Source of the DNA: Clostridia bacterium
GTDB lineage: Bacteria > Bacillota > Clostridia > Lachnospirales > Lachnospiraceae
Reading direction: 5' to 3'
Length of the DNA stretch: 64,000 nt
Assembly (NCBI GenBank): GCA_910576325.1
Contig: CAJTIM010000019.1
Span: forward strand, 1 to 64,000
The notes beneath the pieces were generated by a model that was not told the origin of the DNA, did no database searches, and saw nothing but the letters and a program-made list of their open reading frames with translations. This document shows, piece by piece, positions 27,529 through 36,101 of the stretch. The translations under genes were made by a program, and so were the position numbers. Position 1 is the stretch's first letter; each line of letters opens with the position of its first letter.

Positions 27529-28737
27529 CTAATAATATCTGCGTACGGATTTAATGGACCGATAGAGCGCATTTTCCGTCTTGATTCCGGTAGCCGGCGT
27601 ACTGGCATGTACGATCCGTCCGCCGCCCAGATAGATTCCCACATGACCTCCATAATAAATGATATCCCCCGGCTGTGCCTCCGAATAGTTGACTTCCCGG
27701 CCTGCACGTCCCTGGGAATCGGATGTCCTGGGAATTGAAATCCCAAAATTACGAAATACCGCCCAAGTAAATCCGGAGCAATCTGCTCCATTGGTAAGGC
27801 TTGTCCCTCCTGACACATAAGGCCTGCCCACATACTGCAGGGCAAAATTGGCAATCGCTCTGCCCGTAGAGCTCCCTCCGCTTACAGTAGATCCGCCGCC
27901 TGAACTTCCTCCGTTCCCAGCAGCTCCCGCTCCGCCCTTGATTGTCCCTGTGGAGCTGTTTTTATTCGCAGCAGCTGCTGCCGCCGCGGCCTCCGCCTCC
28001 TTCTTTCTGCGCTCCGCCTCCAGCTTCTTTAGCTGTGCGGTCTGCTCCTTAATCTTATTTTTATACTCCTTGGCCTTTGCCTGAGCATTGGCCAACTGAT
28101 TTTCAAAATCCGCCTCCTGGGCTTTCTTCTGATTCAGCGTGCTCTCAACCGCCGCTTTCTCCTCCTCATATTCCGCCTGCAGCGTCTCCAGTTCCGCCTT
28201 TTCCTCTTCCAATTGATCCCGAAGCTCCGCAACCTGATCCCGTACCTCCTGGTATGACGTCAGCATCTCGCGGTCCTGCTTATGGATCTCATTGGCATAT
28301 TCCTGGCGGTTCAAAAAGTCCGCAAAGCTCTTTGCCTCCAGAAACATGGTAAGATAGTCCGCCGTGCCCTCCTCATAGATATACTGAATCCGAAGCTTCA
28401 TAGCCTCATACTGCTCTTCCTCACGCTTTTTGGCAGCTTCGTAGTCAGCCTCCGCCTGCGCAAGCTCCTCCTGCTTCAGCTCCAGATCCCCTGCCAGAAT
28501 CTCCAGGTTCATTACCAAATCCATCAGCTCAGATCCCAGGGAATCAATCTCCGCCAGGACAGCTTTCTGCTGGCTCTCGATAGACTTCATCTGGTTGTTG
28601 ATCTCGTCCAGCTGACGCTGCGTTTCCTTCTGCTGTTTTTTTAAATCGGCCTCCGTTGCGGATACCTGTATGGAAAAACAAAGGCACAGGGCAAGTACGG
28701 CTGCCAATACTCTGCTATGTATGATTCTTTTTTTCAT
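27529..28737 (-). CDS. Secreted NlpC/P60 peptidoglycan hydrolase with coiled coil
   Basis: This 402-residue protein has a signal peptide (ILHSRVLAAVLALC-type, cleaved near VSATEA), a long coiled coil (about residues 30-245), an Ala-rich and then Gly/Ser linker, and a C-terminal NlpC/P60 domain. That domain has catalytic Cys in GADCSGFTWAVF and His in YYGGHVGIYLGGG with a further His in RIVHAS. This is the CwlO/PcsB-like layout for D,L-endopeptidases active in growth or division. An intrinsic terminator follows; it is transcribed alone. Confidence 0.92.
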   Translation of the reverse strand: MKKRIIHSRVLAAVLALCLCFSIQVSATEADLKKQQKETQRQLDEINNQMKSIESQQKAVLAEIDSLGSELMDLVMNLEILAGDLELKQEELAQAEADYEAAKKREEEQYEAMKLRIQYIYEEGTADYLTMFLEAKSFADFLNRQEYANEIHKQDREMLTSYQEVRDQVAELRDQLEEEKAELETLQAEYEEEKAAVESTLNQKKAQEADFENQLANAQAKAKEYKNKIKEQTAQLKKLEAERRKKEAEAAAAAAAANKNSSTGTIKGGAGAAGNGGSSGGGSTVSGGSSTGRAIANFALQYVGRPYVSGGTSLTNGADCSGFTWAVFRNFGISIPRTSDSQGRAGREVNYSEAQPGDIIYYGGHVGIYLGGGRIVHASTPATGIKTENALYRSIKSVRRYY

Positions 28738-28881
28738 CCTATCCTCTCTTTAAAATCTTCTCAGGTTTCACAGTTGATTTTATTATAAATGCTTCCTGCC
28801 CGGAATTCAAGACTTTCCAGAATTTATGTGAACCTTAAGAAAAGCTTAAGCAATTCTTCGTTTATCCGAACTGTTGCAGGC

Positions 28882-29637
28882 TCACCCTTCATTTTCCCCA
28901 AGCATAGATTTCTGCATCTCTCTCCAGCTGTCAAACTCCTTTTCGGAAAACACCTTCCCGCCGGCAGTATCAATATCCGGATTATTTTCCCGAAGCAGAG
29001 CAATCAAGTGCCCGGCGCTTTCCCTTTTTACATCTATGAAAGAGCCGCATGTTCCGTGCTTGGAAAGAACGGAAAGATCAAGGCTGTAAATGGTTTTCAT
29101 TTTATTTCTGATCATAACCGTATCTGCCCTTTCTACCAGGTAAACCCCCTTGATGTCCTCCCGCTTAATTACAACGGCTCCAAAACAGCAGATATAATCC
29201 TTTGTAAGAATTCCCTCAGTTCCACCGGATTTTAATTGAACCACAAGGGTATCCGGCCAGCCTGTTTGTCTGTCAAAATCCCGGATAACACTTTCCGGAT
29301 ATTTGCTTACCTCCACGCTTGTCCGGATTTCCTCTTCCAGAGTCGACCCCTTTCGCCATTTCCCCGCCCAAAGGCAGAAAATACCGATAGCAAGAAAAGC
29401 CCCGGGAAATAAAAGAAGTATCAGCAAGCCGAAAATATCAGAAGCAGTTCCTCCGCCATTGAAAAAAAACCATAGAATCCCACATATACCGGCGATTCCA
29501 ATCAACAGGCACGGCACCGCCATAATCAGCAGTCCGATTCCGGCTCTCACATGTGTTTTTGTCAAAGCTGCAAAGTATCCTTCCGGATAATGCTTCCTCT
29601 TGTATTTTTCTGTCATCGGAATAAATTTACCCTTCAC
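28882..29637 (-). CDS. Hypothetical membrane protein
   Basis: This 251-residue protein has two adjacent hydrophobic helices (GIGLLIMAVPCLLIGIAGIC and FGLLILLLFPGAFLAIGIFC, residues about 33-105), then a soluble domain of about 140 residues with beta-rich segments (GILTKDYICCFGAVVIKRED). No family is recognised. I use the GTG at 29637 with AAAGGAG ten bases upstream; an ATG eight codons later is possible. It follows the amidase gene at 41 nt and is probably in the same operon. Confidence 0.7.
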   Translation of the reverse strand: MKGKFIPMTEKYKRKHYPEGYFAALTKTHVRAGIGLLIMAVPCLLIGIAGICGILWFFFNGGGTASDIFGLLILLLFPGAFLAIGIFCLWAGKWRKGSTLEEEIRTSVEVSKYPESVIRDFDRQTGWPDTLVVQLKSGGTEGILTKDYICCFGAVVIKREDIKGVYLVERADTVMIRNKMKTIYSLDLSVLSKHGTCGSFIDVKRESAGHLIALLRENNPDIDTAGGKVFSEKEFDSWREMQKSMLGENEG

Positions 29638-29677
29638 TGCCTTTATTCTCCTTTGCTTTATTATTAGCTTCTCCTGC

Positions 29678-30331
29678 TTAGTCCTGCTTCAAATCCTCCA
29701 AAAGCCGCTCCCACGCATCCTCATGCTCCACATAATACAGCGGACAGGGCTTGCCGCCCGCGTCATAGTGGCGCAGCACATCCTCAGGCTGCAAATCATA
29801 TTCATACAGCAGCCAGTCTACCAAATGCAGAAGAGATTGATACGTAGCATCCGTAAAGCTTCCGTCTTTTGCAAGGTGACAGCACTCAATGGAAACAGAA
29901 TCGTAATTTCTCCCCTTCACCGCATAGGCAATCTCCTCCCGGGGGATGCACTGTATAATCTCCCCGTCATACCCGATAATAAAGTGAGAGCTTGCCGACG
30001 TCTCCTGAGTATCCTTCAGATTTTCAAAATAATTCCTGTTCTCCTCCGCCGAGGTCCCCGGATTGGCCGTGTAGTGGACAAAGATATTTTTCACCTTCTC
30101 CAATGCCTCCCCCGGCCTGGAATATGGATTCTCCGTCAACATCATTTCCATAATCTCCGGCGGATCAACCGGCTCTCTTGCAGCTTTTCGAATGATTTTG
30201 TGGATTCCAAAGCCCAGTCCCACCCCAAAGAGCAATACCACTAAAAGAGCAAAACCGCGGGCAAAAATTGCCCTTCTCCTCTGCCGCTTCTTCCTGTGCT
30301 CCCACTCTCTTCGGCTCATTCGTCTGCGCAT
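29678..30331 (-). CDS. N-acetylmuramoyl-L-alanine amidase (Amidase_2/PGRP fold)
   Basis: This protein has a basic N-terminus, one transmembrane anchor (FALLVVLLFGVGLGFGI) and an amidase domain. The zinc ligands are visible: His in NIFVHYTANPG, His in VLRHYDAGGKPCP and the following Cys, with the catalytic region GYDGEIIQCIP and VSIECCHLAKDG. It cuts the bond between MurNAc and the peptide in the wall. I prefer the ATG at 30331 (AAAGGA nine bases upstream); a start at 30427 overlapping the KtrA gene is also possible. Confidence 0.85.
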   Translation of the reverse strand: MRRRMSRREWEHRKKRQRRRAIFARGFALLVVLLFGVGLGFGIHKIIRKAAREPVDPPEIMEMMLTENPYSRPGEALEKVKNIFVHYTANPGTSAEENRNYFENLKDTQETSASSHFIIGYDGEIIQCIPREEIAYAVKGRNYDSVSIECCHLAKDGSFTDATYQSLLHLVDWLLYEYDLQPEDVLRHYDAGGKPCPLYYVEHEDAWERLLEDLKQD

Positions 30332-30398
30332 CCCCTTAGATTCCTTTGGCTGTCCTCCACCCGAACTTTGCTTTCCCAAAGCTCGTTTCTCTTCCCCG

Positions 30399-31049
30399 TC
30401 ACATTCTGTGTAAGATCTTGTCAACATCCTTCTTCTTTCCGATCACCATTAAATGCTGATCCTTTTCAAATATATGATCTGCCGACGGGAGCAGGTTCAA
30501 GTCTTCCCCTGTCTTGATTCCAAGGATACTTACCTGATACCGCACGCGGAAATTCAGAGCCCGGATGCTGTGTCCCAGCCATTCCTTAAGAAGCGGAATC
30601 TCGTAAATGCCATAGTCATCCGTCAGTTCCAGATAATCAAAAACATGATCGGAACTGAACTTCTTCGCCGCCCGCTCCGCCGTGTCTCTCTCCGGATAAA
30701 TCACCTCGTCCGCCCCGTTGCGCAGCAAAAACTTTGCCTGGATATCCCGCTCCGCCTTGCTGACCACATAGGAGGCGCCAAGCTCCTTTAATAAGCTTGT
30801 AATCTCCAGACTATTCTGAAAGTTACCGCTGATGCAGACAAAGCACACATCAAAATTGCGGATGCCAAGGCTTTTTAACACCTCCACATTGGTACAGTCG
30901 CCAATTTGAGCGCTTGTCACAATGGGCAGCAGATCCGACAGACGCTCCTCATCCTCATCCACAATCATAATTTCATTATCCAATTCCGCCATATTCATGC
31001 AGAGCAGATGGCCGAATTTTCCCATTCCTATCATTAAAATTGATTTCAT
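30399..31049 (-). CDS. ktrA: KtrA/TrkA-type potassium uptake regulatory subunit
   Basis: This 216-residue cytoplasmic protein has an RCK N-domain with a nucleotide fold (SILMIGMGKFGHLLCMNM, then IVDEDEERL) and an RCK C-domain (about 135-216, SIRALNFRVRYQVSILGIK). It gates the KtrB channel in response to ATP/ADP and c-di-AMP in related systems. The channel gene lies directly upstream, separated only by three tandem copies of the 106-bp repeat. The start at 31049 is preceded by AATAGGATAGAGAT from the repeat end. Confidence 0.92.
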   Translation of the reverse strand: MKSILMIGMGKFGHLLCMNMAELDNEIMIVDEDEERLSDLLPIVTSAQIGDCTNVEVLKSLGIRNFDVCFVCISGNFQNSLEITSLLKELGASYVVSKAERDIQAKFLLRNGADEVIYPERDTAERAAKKFSSDHVFDYLELTDDYGIYEIPLLKEWLGHSIRALNFRVRYQVSILGIKTGEDLNLLPSADHIFEKDQHLMVIGKKKDVDKILHRM

Positions 31050-31061
31050 ATCTCTATCCTA

Positions 31062-31405
31062 TTCCAGTTCCGTAAAATTCTTCCCAGTACACTCATATGA
31101 AATCAATTTCCAACCACAAAACCATGTGCTTGTAAATCGATTTGTGCACTGTGAAGCATTTTACTGTTTCCAGTTCCGTAAAATTCTTCCCAGTACACTC
31201 ACATGAAATCAATTTCCAACCACAAAACCATGTGCTTGTAAATCGATTTGTGCACTGTGAAGTATTTTACTGTATCCAGTTCCGTAAAATTCTTCCCAGT
31301 ACACTCATATGAAATCAATTTCCAACCACAAAACCATGTGCTTGTAAATCGATTTGTGCACTGTGAAGTATTTTACTGTATCCAGTTCCGTAAAATTCTT
31401 CCCAG
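31062..31405. repeat. Three tandem 106-bp family-1 repeats (ktrA leader)
   Basis: Units start at 31062, 31168 and 31274 with exact 106-bp spacing, and a partial fourth runs to about 31405. Units differ at only a few positions. Each contains the palindromic blocks GTACACTC and GTGCACTGTGAAG, and GAAATCAATTTCC with AAATCGATTT. The array fills the 368-nt gap between ktrB and ktrA. Confidence 0.95.
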
Positions 31406-31417
31406 TTACATAATCCC

Positions 31418-32782
31418 TCACCCCACGGGAATCCGCTCCGTGGGCTTCTGAGCCGGTGATGTCTGACGGTTCTCCGTGAAAATCAGGGCAAAAGTCAGGC
31501 TTCCCATTCTGCCGCAGTACATCAGAAGCATCAAAATCAGCTTGCTCACCGTCTTAAGGCTCCCTGTGATTCCCACCGAGATTCCCACCGTTCCGAGAGC
31601 CGAAACCACCTCAAACAGCACATCCGCCAGAGGAAGCTGCTCCACCGCCGTCAAAATCAGAGTTCCGAACAAATCCAGCAGCAGGCTTAAGGTCAGAATA
31701 GCCGCCGCCCGTTTGACCACATCCTCCTCCAGTCTCCGCCCGAAAATCTCTGCTCCCTTTGTCCGCCTTAAGGTAGAGCGCAGATAAATAAGAAGCACCG
31801 CCAGGGTCGTCGTCTTAATTCCTCCCGCCGTAGAGCCGGGATTGCCCCCCGTAAACATCAGCATCGCCATCCAAAGCTTGCTGCTGTCCCTTAAGGCCGC
31901 CGTATCAGCCGTATTAAAGCCCGCGGTCCGGGTGGTGGCCGACTGAAAGAGACTTACAAGAATCTGCTTTCCCACAGGCTCCCCTGCAAGAATACCATCG
32001 CTTTCCAGCACAAAGAACATCAGCGCACCGCCGAACAAAAGCACGGCTGACATGGACAGCACAATCTTCGTGTGAAGGCGGTAGCGGCGGAAATGCCACT
32101 TATTTTTCAGCAGATCGTCCCATACAAGAAAACCGATTCCTCCAATCATAATCAGAAAAATCAATGTGAGATTCACTAAAGGATCTCCGGCGTAATAAGT
32201 CATGGAACTGCCCGGTTCCCGCACTCCCATCAGGTCAAAGCCTCCGTTGCAGAAAGCTGAAATGGAATGAAAGACCCCATAATAAAGTCCCTTTCCCACT
32301 CCAAAGTCTCCCGCAAAGCGAATTGCCAGAAGAAGCGCTCCGATCCCTTCAAAAATCAGGGTTCCAAACAGCAGCTGACGCACCAGCTTTACAATGCCGC
32401 CAATCTGCAGCGTATTGACGCTTTCCTGGAGAATCCCCCGCTCCTTCAGCCCGATTTTCCTGCGCAGAAGCAGAGAAAAGGTGACGCTGAAGGCCATCAG
32501 TCCCAGTCCTCCGAGCTGTATCATCAAAAGAATTACAAGCTGCCCGAAGAGGGTCCAGTGGGAAAAGGTATCATGCACAATCAGTCCTGTCACACAGGTA
32601 GCGCTTACCGCCGTAAATGCCGCGTCTAACAGACTGGTGCTCTGTCCTTCCCGCGTTGCAATGGGCAGCAGCAAAAGCAGCGTGCCCACCAGAATAATTC
32701 CCAGAAAGCTCAAAGCAATGATTTGTACCTTGGAAAGCCGGGATGACCGCAGCCGTCCCTTTTTCCGTTCTATTTGTTCCAA
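31418..32782 (-). CDS. ktrB: KtrB/TrkH-family potassium transporter
   Basis: This 454-residue membrane protein has four pore-loop repeats with selectivity-filter-like segments (SATCVTGLIVHD, ISAFCNGGFDLMGV, TARTAGFNT, GTVGISVGITG) and eight to ten helices. It is the channel partner of KtrA. The start at 32782 is 17 nt downstream of the phosphodiesterase stop, so it belongs to the hydrogenase-yfcE-ktrB-ktrA co-oriented series. Confidence 0.94.
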   Translation of the reverse strand: MEQIERKKGRLRSSRLSKVQIIALSFLGIILVGTLLLLLPIATREGQSTSLLDAAFTAVSATCVTGLIVHDTFSHWTLFGQLVILLMIQLGGLGLMAFSVTFSLLLRRKIGLKERGILQESVNTLQIGGIVKLVRQLLFGTLIFEGIGALLLAIRFAGDFGVGKGLYYGVFHSISAFCNGGFDLMGVREPGSSMTYYAGDPLVNLTLIFLIMIGGIGFLVWDDLLKNKWHFRRYRLHTKIVLSMSAVLLFGGALMFFVLESDGILAGEPVGKQILVSLFQSATTRTAGFNTADTAALRDSSKLWMAMLMFTGGNPGSTAGGIKTTTLAVLLIYLRSTLRRTKGAEIFGRRLEEDVVKRAAAILTLSLLLDLFGTLILTAVEQLPLADVLFEVVSALGTVGISVGITGSLKTVSKLILMLLMYCGRMGSLTFALIFTENRQTSPAQKPTERIPVG

Positions 32783-32799
32783 ATATTCTCACCAACCAT

Positions 32800-33342
32800 T
32801 TATATGCAAAATTCCTGCTTTACCGTCCCATCCAGTTCCTTCCAGGTAAAACGGCCGTCCTCCAGCGTCATGTAACCGTGCCAGCTTCCTTCCTTGGGAA
32901 TGGACACGGAACCGGGATTCAGGTATACATAATGTTCCGCCTCCCTGCACACCGGCACATGGGTGTGACCGTGAAGAAGAATATCCCCCTTTTTCAGCAT
33001 GGGAAGATTTTTTTCGTTAAAGTTATGCCCATGAGTAACGAAAATCATCCTGCCGTTTACATACAGAATACAATATTCCGCCAGAATGGGAAATTCCAGG
33101 ACCATCTGATCCACCTCGGTGTCACAGTTGCCTCTCACACAGAGAATCTCCTCCTTTCTGGCATTTAACATGGCCAGCACTTCCTTGGGGGCATAGCCCT
33201 CCGGCAGATCATTGCGGGGGCCGTGATAGAGAATATCCCCCAGTAAAAGGAGCTTCTCCGCCTGTTCCCGGTCATAGGCCGCAAGCATTTCTCTGCAAAA
33301 GCCTGCTGCTCCGTGGATGTCTGATGCAATCATAAGCTTCAT
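32800..33342 (-). CDS. YfcE-type metallophosphodiesterase
   Basis: This 180-residue calcineurin-fold protein shows the metal motifs in order: SDIHG (residues 7-11), LLGDILYHGPRN (33-44), RGNCD (about 72), VTHGHNF and LLHGHTHVP. It hydrolyses phosphodiesters in vitro; the natural substrate is not known. Its start overlaps the hydrogenase stop by 4 nt (33339-33342), so translation is coupled. Confidence 0.92.
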   Translation of the reverse strand: MKLMIASDIHGAAGFCREMLAAYDREQAEKLLLLGDILYHGPRNDLPEGYAPKEVLAMLNARKEEILCVRGNCDTEVDQMVLEFPILAEYCILYVNGRMIFVTHGHNFNEKNLPMLKKGDILLHGHTHVPVCREAEHYVYLNPGSVSIPKEGSWHGYMTLEDGRFTWKELDGTVKQEFCI

Positions 33343-34856
33343 TGACTCTTTTCCTCCAACATCTCCAGGTATTCCTTGTAATCACTGGAAAATACGCTTT
33401 GGCTTCCGGCCTTTTTCATACTCAGCTTCACCTGGCCCTTGGATGCCGTAGGGCTTTTTAAAGTGCCGGCTCCGCCTACGCAGCCTCCCGGACAGGCCAT
33501 GCCTTCCAGAAGATAGCCGTCGTACTGGCCCTTTTTCGCCAGATCCAGCATTTCCCGGCAGGCCCGCAGCCCTTCGGCGCTCTGTACTTTGACCTCCCGG
33601 CCGGGGTCGATTTCATGAATACAGTTTACGACTGCGGAGGCGACGCCACCCGTTACCGCAAAGCCTCTTCCGTCTCCGCTTGCGTCCGCCAGCTTTTCGG
33701 TCTGGGTGATAGCTTCAAAGTCCACGCCCTTTGCCTCGAACATGCCCATAACCTCCTCGAAGGTCAGAACGAAATCCACATCGCTTCTTATGGTTCTGCG
33801 GCTTGCCTCCAGCTTTTTCGACGCGCAGGGTCCCACAAAGACCACCTTGCAGCCGGGATGCTCTTTTTTCAGCAGACGGCCGGTCAGAACCATCGGGGTC
33901 AGCGCCATAGAAATGCAGTGGGCGTACTCAGGATACAGCTTTTTGGCCATCACGGACCAGGCCGGACAGCAGGAGGTTCCCATAAAGGGCTGTTTTTCCG
34001 GCACTTCCTCCATAAAGTCCCTTGCCTCCTCGATGGTGCAGAGATCCGCGCCCACGGCTACCTCCATCACATCGGCAAATCCAAGCTGACGGAAGGCTTC
34101 CTTCACCTTCTCCGCCGGAAGCTCCTTCCCCCACTGGCCCACAAAGGCCGGCGCAAGGGCCACGTAGACAGGCTCGTCGCTCTTGATGGCATGGATAACC
34201 TGGAAGATCTGGCTCTTGTCAGCTATGGCGCCGAAGGGACAGTTTACCAGGCACATGCCGCAGGATACGCATTTATCATAATCTATGTCCGCCCGGCCAA
34301 ATTCATCGGTTCCGATAGCGTCTACGCCACATGCCTTGGCACAGGGACGCTGCATCTGGATAATGGCTCCGTAGGGACAGTTTTTCATACATCTTCCGCA
34401 TTTGATGCATTTTTCCTGGTCTACCACGGAGCGGCCGTCTACGATGGAAATAGCGTCCTTGGGACATACCTCCTTGCAGGGATGGGCCAGACAGCCCTGA
34501 CAGGCGTCCGTCACCCTCACCTCGTTATCGGGGCAGGCGTGGCAGGCGAACTTGATGATGTTGACCAAGGGCGGATCGTAGTATTTTTCAGCGATAGCGC
34601 TCTCCTCAATGCCCTGGGATACGGGAGCGTGCTCGGTCATCTTCCGTAAGGGAAGGCCGATGGCAAGGCGCAGACGCTCTTCTACTATGGCCCGCTCCAA
34701 GAATACGCTTTCCCGGTAGGTTGCTACCTCGCCGGGGATAATCTTGTAAGGCAGATCGATGATTCGGGAGTAGTCGCCGCCCTCATAGGCCATACGGGCG
34801 ACCTCGGTGAAAATCTTCTGACGGATCTCTACGACGTTGGTATAGACACCTCTCAT
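33339..34856 (-). CDS. Monomeric [FeFe] hydrogenase
   Basis: This protein of about 505 residues has an N-terminal segment (MRGVYTNVVEIRQKIFTEVA), a Cys-rich region with several 4Fe-4S motifs (CIKCGRCMKNCPYGAI, CVSCGMCLVNCPFGAI), and a C-terminal H-cluster domain with the three binding motifs TSCCPAW, PCASKK and MACPGGC. TSCCPAW and the KK form suggest the group-B type. It exchanges H2 and protons with ferredoxin and is typical of fermentative Clostridia. The ATG at 34856 follows AGAGAGGACAAAAGC; the frame to 34886 is less likely. Confidence 0.93.
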   Translation of the reverse strand: MRGVYTNVVEIRQKIFTEVARMAYEGGDYSRIIDLPYKIIPGEVATYRESVFLERAIVEERLRLAIGLPLRKMTEHAPVSQGIEESAIAEKYYDPPLVNIIKFACHACPDNEVRVTDACQGCLAHPCKEVCPKDAISIVDGRSVVDQEKCIKCGRCMKNCPYGAIIQMQRPCAKACGVDAIGTDEFGRADIDYDKCVSCGMCLVNCPFGAIADKSQIFQVIHAIKSDEPVYVALAPAFVGQWGKELPAEKVKEAFRQLGFADVMEVAVGADLCTIEEARDFMEEVPEKQPFMGTSCCPAWSVMAKKLYPEYAHCISMALTPMVLTGRLLKKEHPGCKVVFVGPCASKKLEASRRTIRSDVDFVLTFEEVMGMFEAKGVDFEAITQTEKLADASGDGRGFAVTGGVASAVVNCIHEIDPGREVKVQSAEGLRACREMLDLAKKGQYDGYLLEGMACPGGCVGGAGTLKSPTASKGQVKLSMKKAGSQSVFSSDYKEYLEMLEEKSQ

Positions 34857-35188
34857 GCTTTTGTCCTCTCTTTTCTGATTTTTCAAAACCCGGGATGTAT
34901 AACCTTCTTTGCATTATGTAAATCTCTTGTATTTGTACCATACCGCACGAACGCTTTTTCATGGTAAGAATGTTATACATAGGTGTTTTTGTTTTGCGCA
35001 TTTATAAAAAGTTTACCATATCCGTGAGGGGTTGTGAACAATTTTCATAAAATATTAAGATGCAAATTAAGATGCGGATGGGTTTTCGGCAGAGAGAACG
35101 AGCGCCGACAGAGTGCGGATAAAGTCCGGGACTGCCGCAGCAAAGATTGTACATACAAGATACGGCATTTATTTTAAATCAGATTCCA

Positions 35189-35278
35189 TTATATCTTGTA
35201 TACATTTTCTTCGTGCAGCAGCCCCATGAATAGGATGCCCATATGGTATATGTAGATGGAACGCTTTTCGTAATTCAT
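35189..35278 (-). CDS. Small ORF overlapping the cbiK stop
   Basis: ATG at 35278 overlaps the cbiK stop in an ATGA arrangement and opens a 29-residue frame (MNYEKRSIYIYHMGILFMGL, ending NVYKI). It has a central hydrophobic stretch. It may be a small coupled peptide or the truncated start of a lost gene. The rest of the gap up to 34856 (about 330 nt) shows an inverted ATACAAGATA/TATCTTGTAT pair and no other gene. Confidence 0.35.
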   Translation of the reverse strand: MNYEKRSIYIYHMGILFMGLLHEENVYKI

Positions 35279-36087
35279 GATTTCCATGAATCAGAGGACT
35301 GCTCCGCGGCTTTTGCATGCTCAATATAGAGCCTGCGGATACCCGGGTATTCGCCCAGGCCCTTCATAACACATTCTACGGTAAAGCCTGCCGCTTCAAA
35401 ACGGCTTCGCCAGGAGTCCCCGTCCTCTCCGGACATATCATGGATGGCATGATCGCCCGCTACGACCATGAAAGGAGCCAAAATTACCTTCTTTGCCTGA
35501 ATCTCCGCCGCTTTTTTGAGGAGGATATCCAGAGAAGGATAGGCTTCTACGGTTCCGAGGAATGTATGAGGATACCCCAGCTCTTTCAGCATATCATCTA
35601 ATGCGGCATAGACGGAGTTGGCATAGTGGGTGGTTCCGTGTCCCATGAATACCAGCGCGTCGTCCGCTCCCTGATTCGGAAATTCATTCATTACTGCTTG
35701 AAGAGCTTTCCTTTGATCCTCCGCAGACGTCAAAAGGGGGTCACCGAATAGGATGGAGGTAAAATTCTCTCTGCTAAGAAGTACATCCTCCTTCATACGC
35801 TCGTTCTCGATGCCGTTTACCAGATGAGTCGGCTGAACAATCACATGGGTAATGCCATCCAGCTGCATCTGCTCCATAGCTTCTTTTACCGAGAGGATAC
35901 GGATTCCGTCACGGCGGAGAAGCTTGGCTATGATAATCTTACTGGTCCAGGCCCGATATATCCTGTAATCGGGAAATGCCTCATCCAGATCGGCTTCAAT
36001 GCGATCGATGGTCCTCTCCCTTGTTTTGGAAACGCTTGTTCCGAAGCTTACCGCGAGAATTGCTTTTTTTTCCGTATCTGCTTTCAT
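35275..36087 (-). CDS. cbiK: Sirohydrochlorin cobaltochelatase
   Basis: This 270-residue protein is the anaerobic CbiK chelatase: AILAVSFGTSVSKTRERTID at the N-terminus, metal-binding His in FMGHGTTHYAN (about residue 145-150) and VAGDHAIHDMSGED (about 205-218). It inserts Co2+ into sirohydrochlorin in the early anaerobic B12 pathway. No other cobalamin gene is visible here. It follows the thioredoxin-reductase-like gene at 14 nt, so it seems part of a trxA-reductase-cbiK transcript. Confidence 0.92.
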   Translation of the reverse strand: MKADTEKKAILAVSFGTSVSKTRERTIDRIEADLDEAFPDYRIYRAWTSKIIIAKLLRRDGIRILSVKEAMEQMQLDGITHVIVQPTHLVNGIENERMKEDVLLSRENFTSILFGDPLLTSAEDQRKALQAVMNEFPNQGADDALVFMGHGTTHYANSVYAALDDMLKELGYPHTFLGTVEAYPSLDILLKKAAEIQAKKVILAPFMVVAGDHAIHDMSGEDGDSWRSRFEAAGFTVECVMKGLGEYPGIRRLYIEHAKAAEQSSDSWKS

Positions 36088-36101
36088 TGCTGTATGCCTG
36101 C

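Noticed and set aside
31062-31405. Possible CRISPR array
   Set aside because: Units are 106 bp in strict tandem with no unique spacers and no cas genes nearby; related single copies occur elsewhere as leaders.
33615-34649. 344-codon plus-strand open frame
   Set aside because: It lies opposite the hydrogenase gene, has no family resemblance and no ribosome-binding site; it is a mirror of GC-rich codon use.
35000-35275. Possible cobalamin riboswitch near cbiK
   Set aside because: The region is downstream, not upstream, of cbiK on its strand, and no B12-box-like core is visible.
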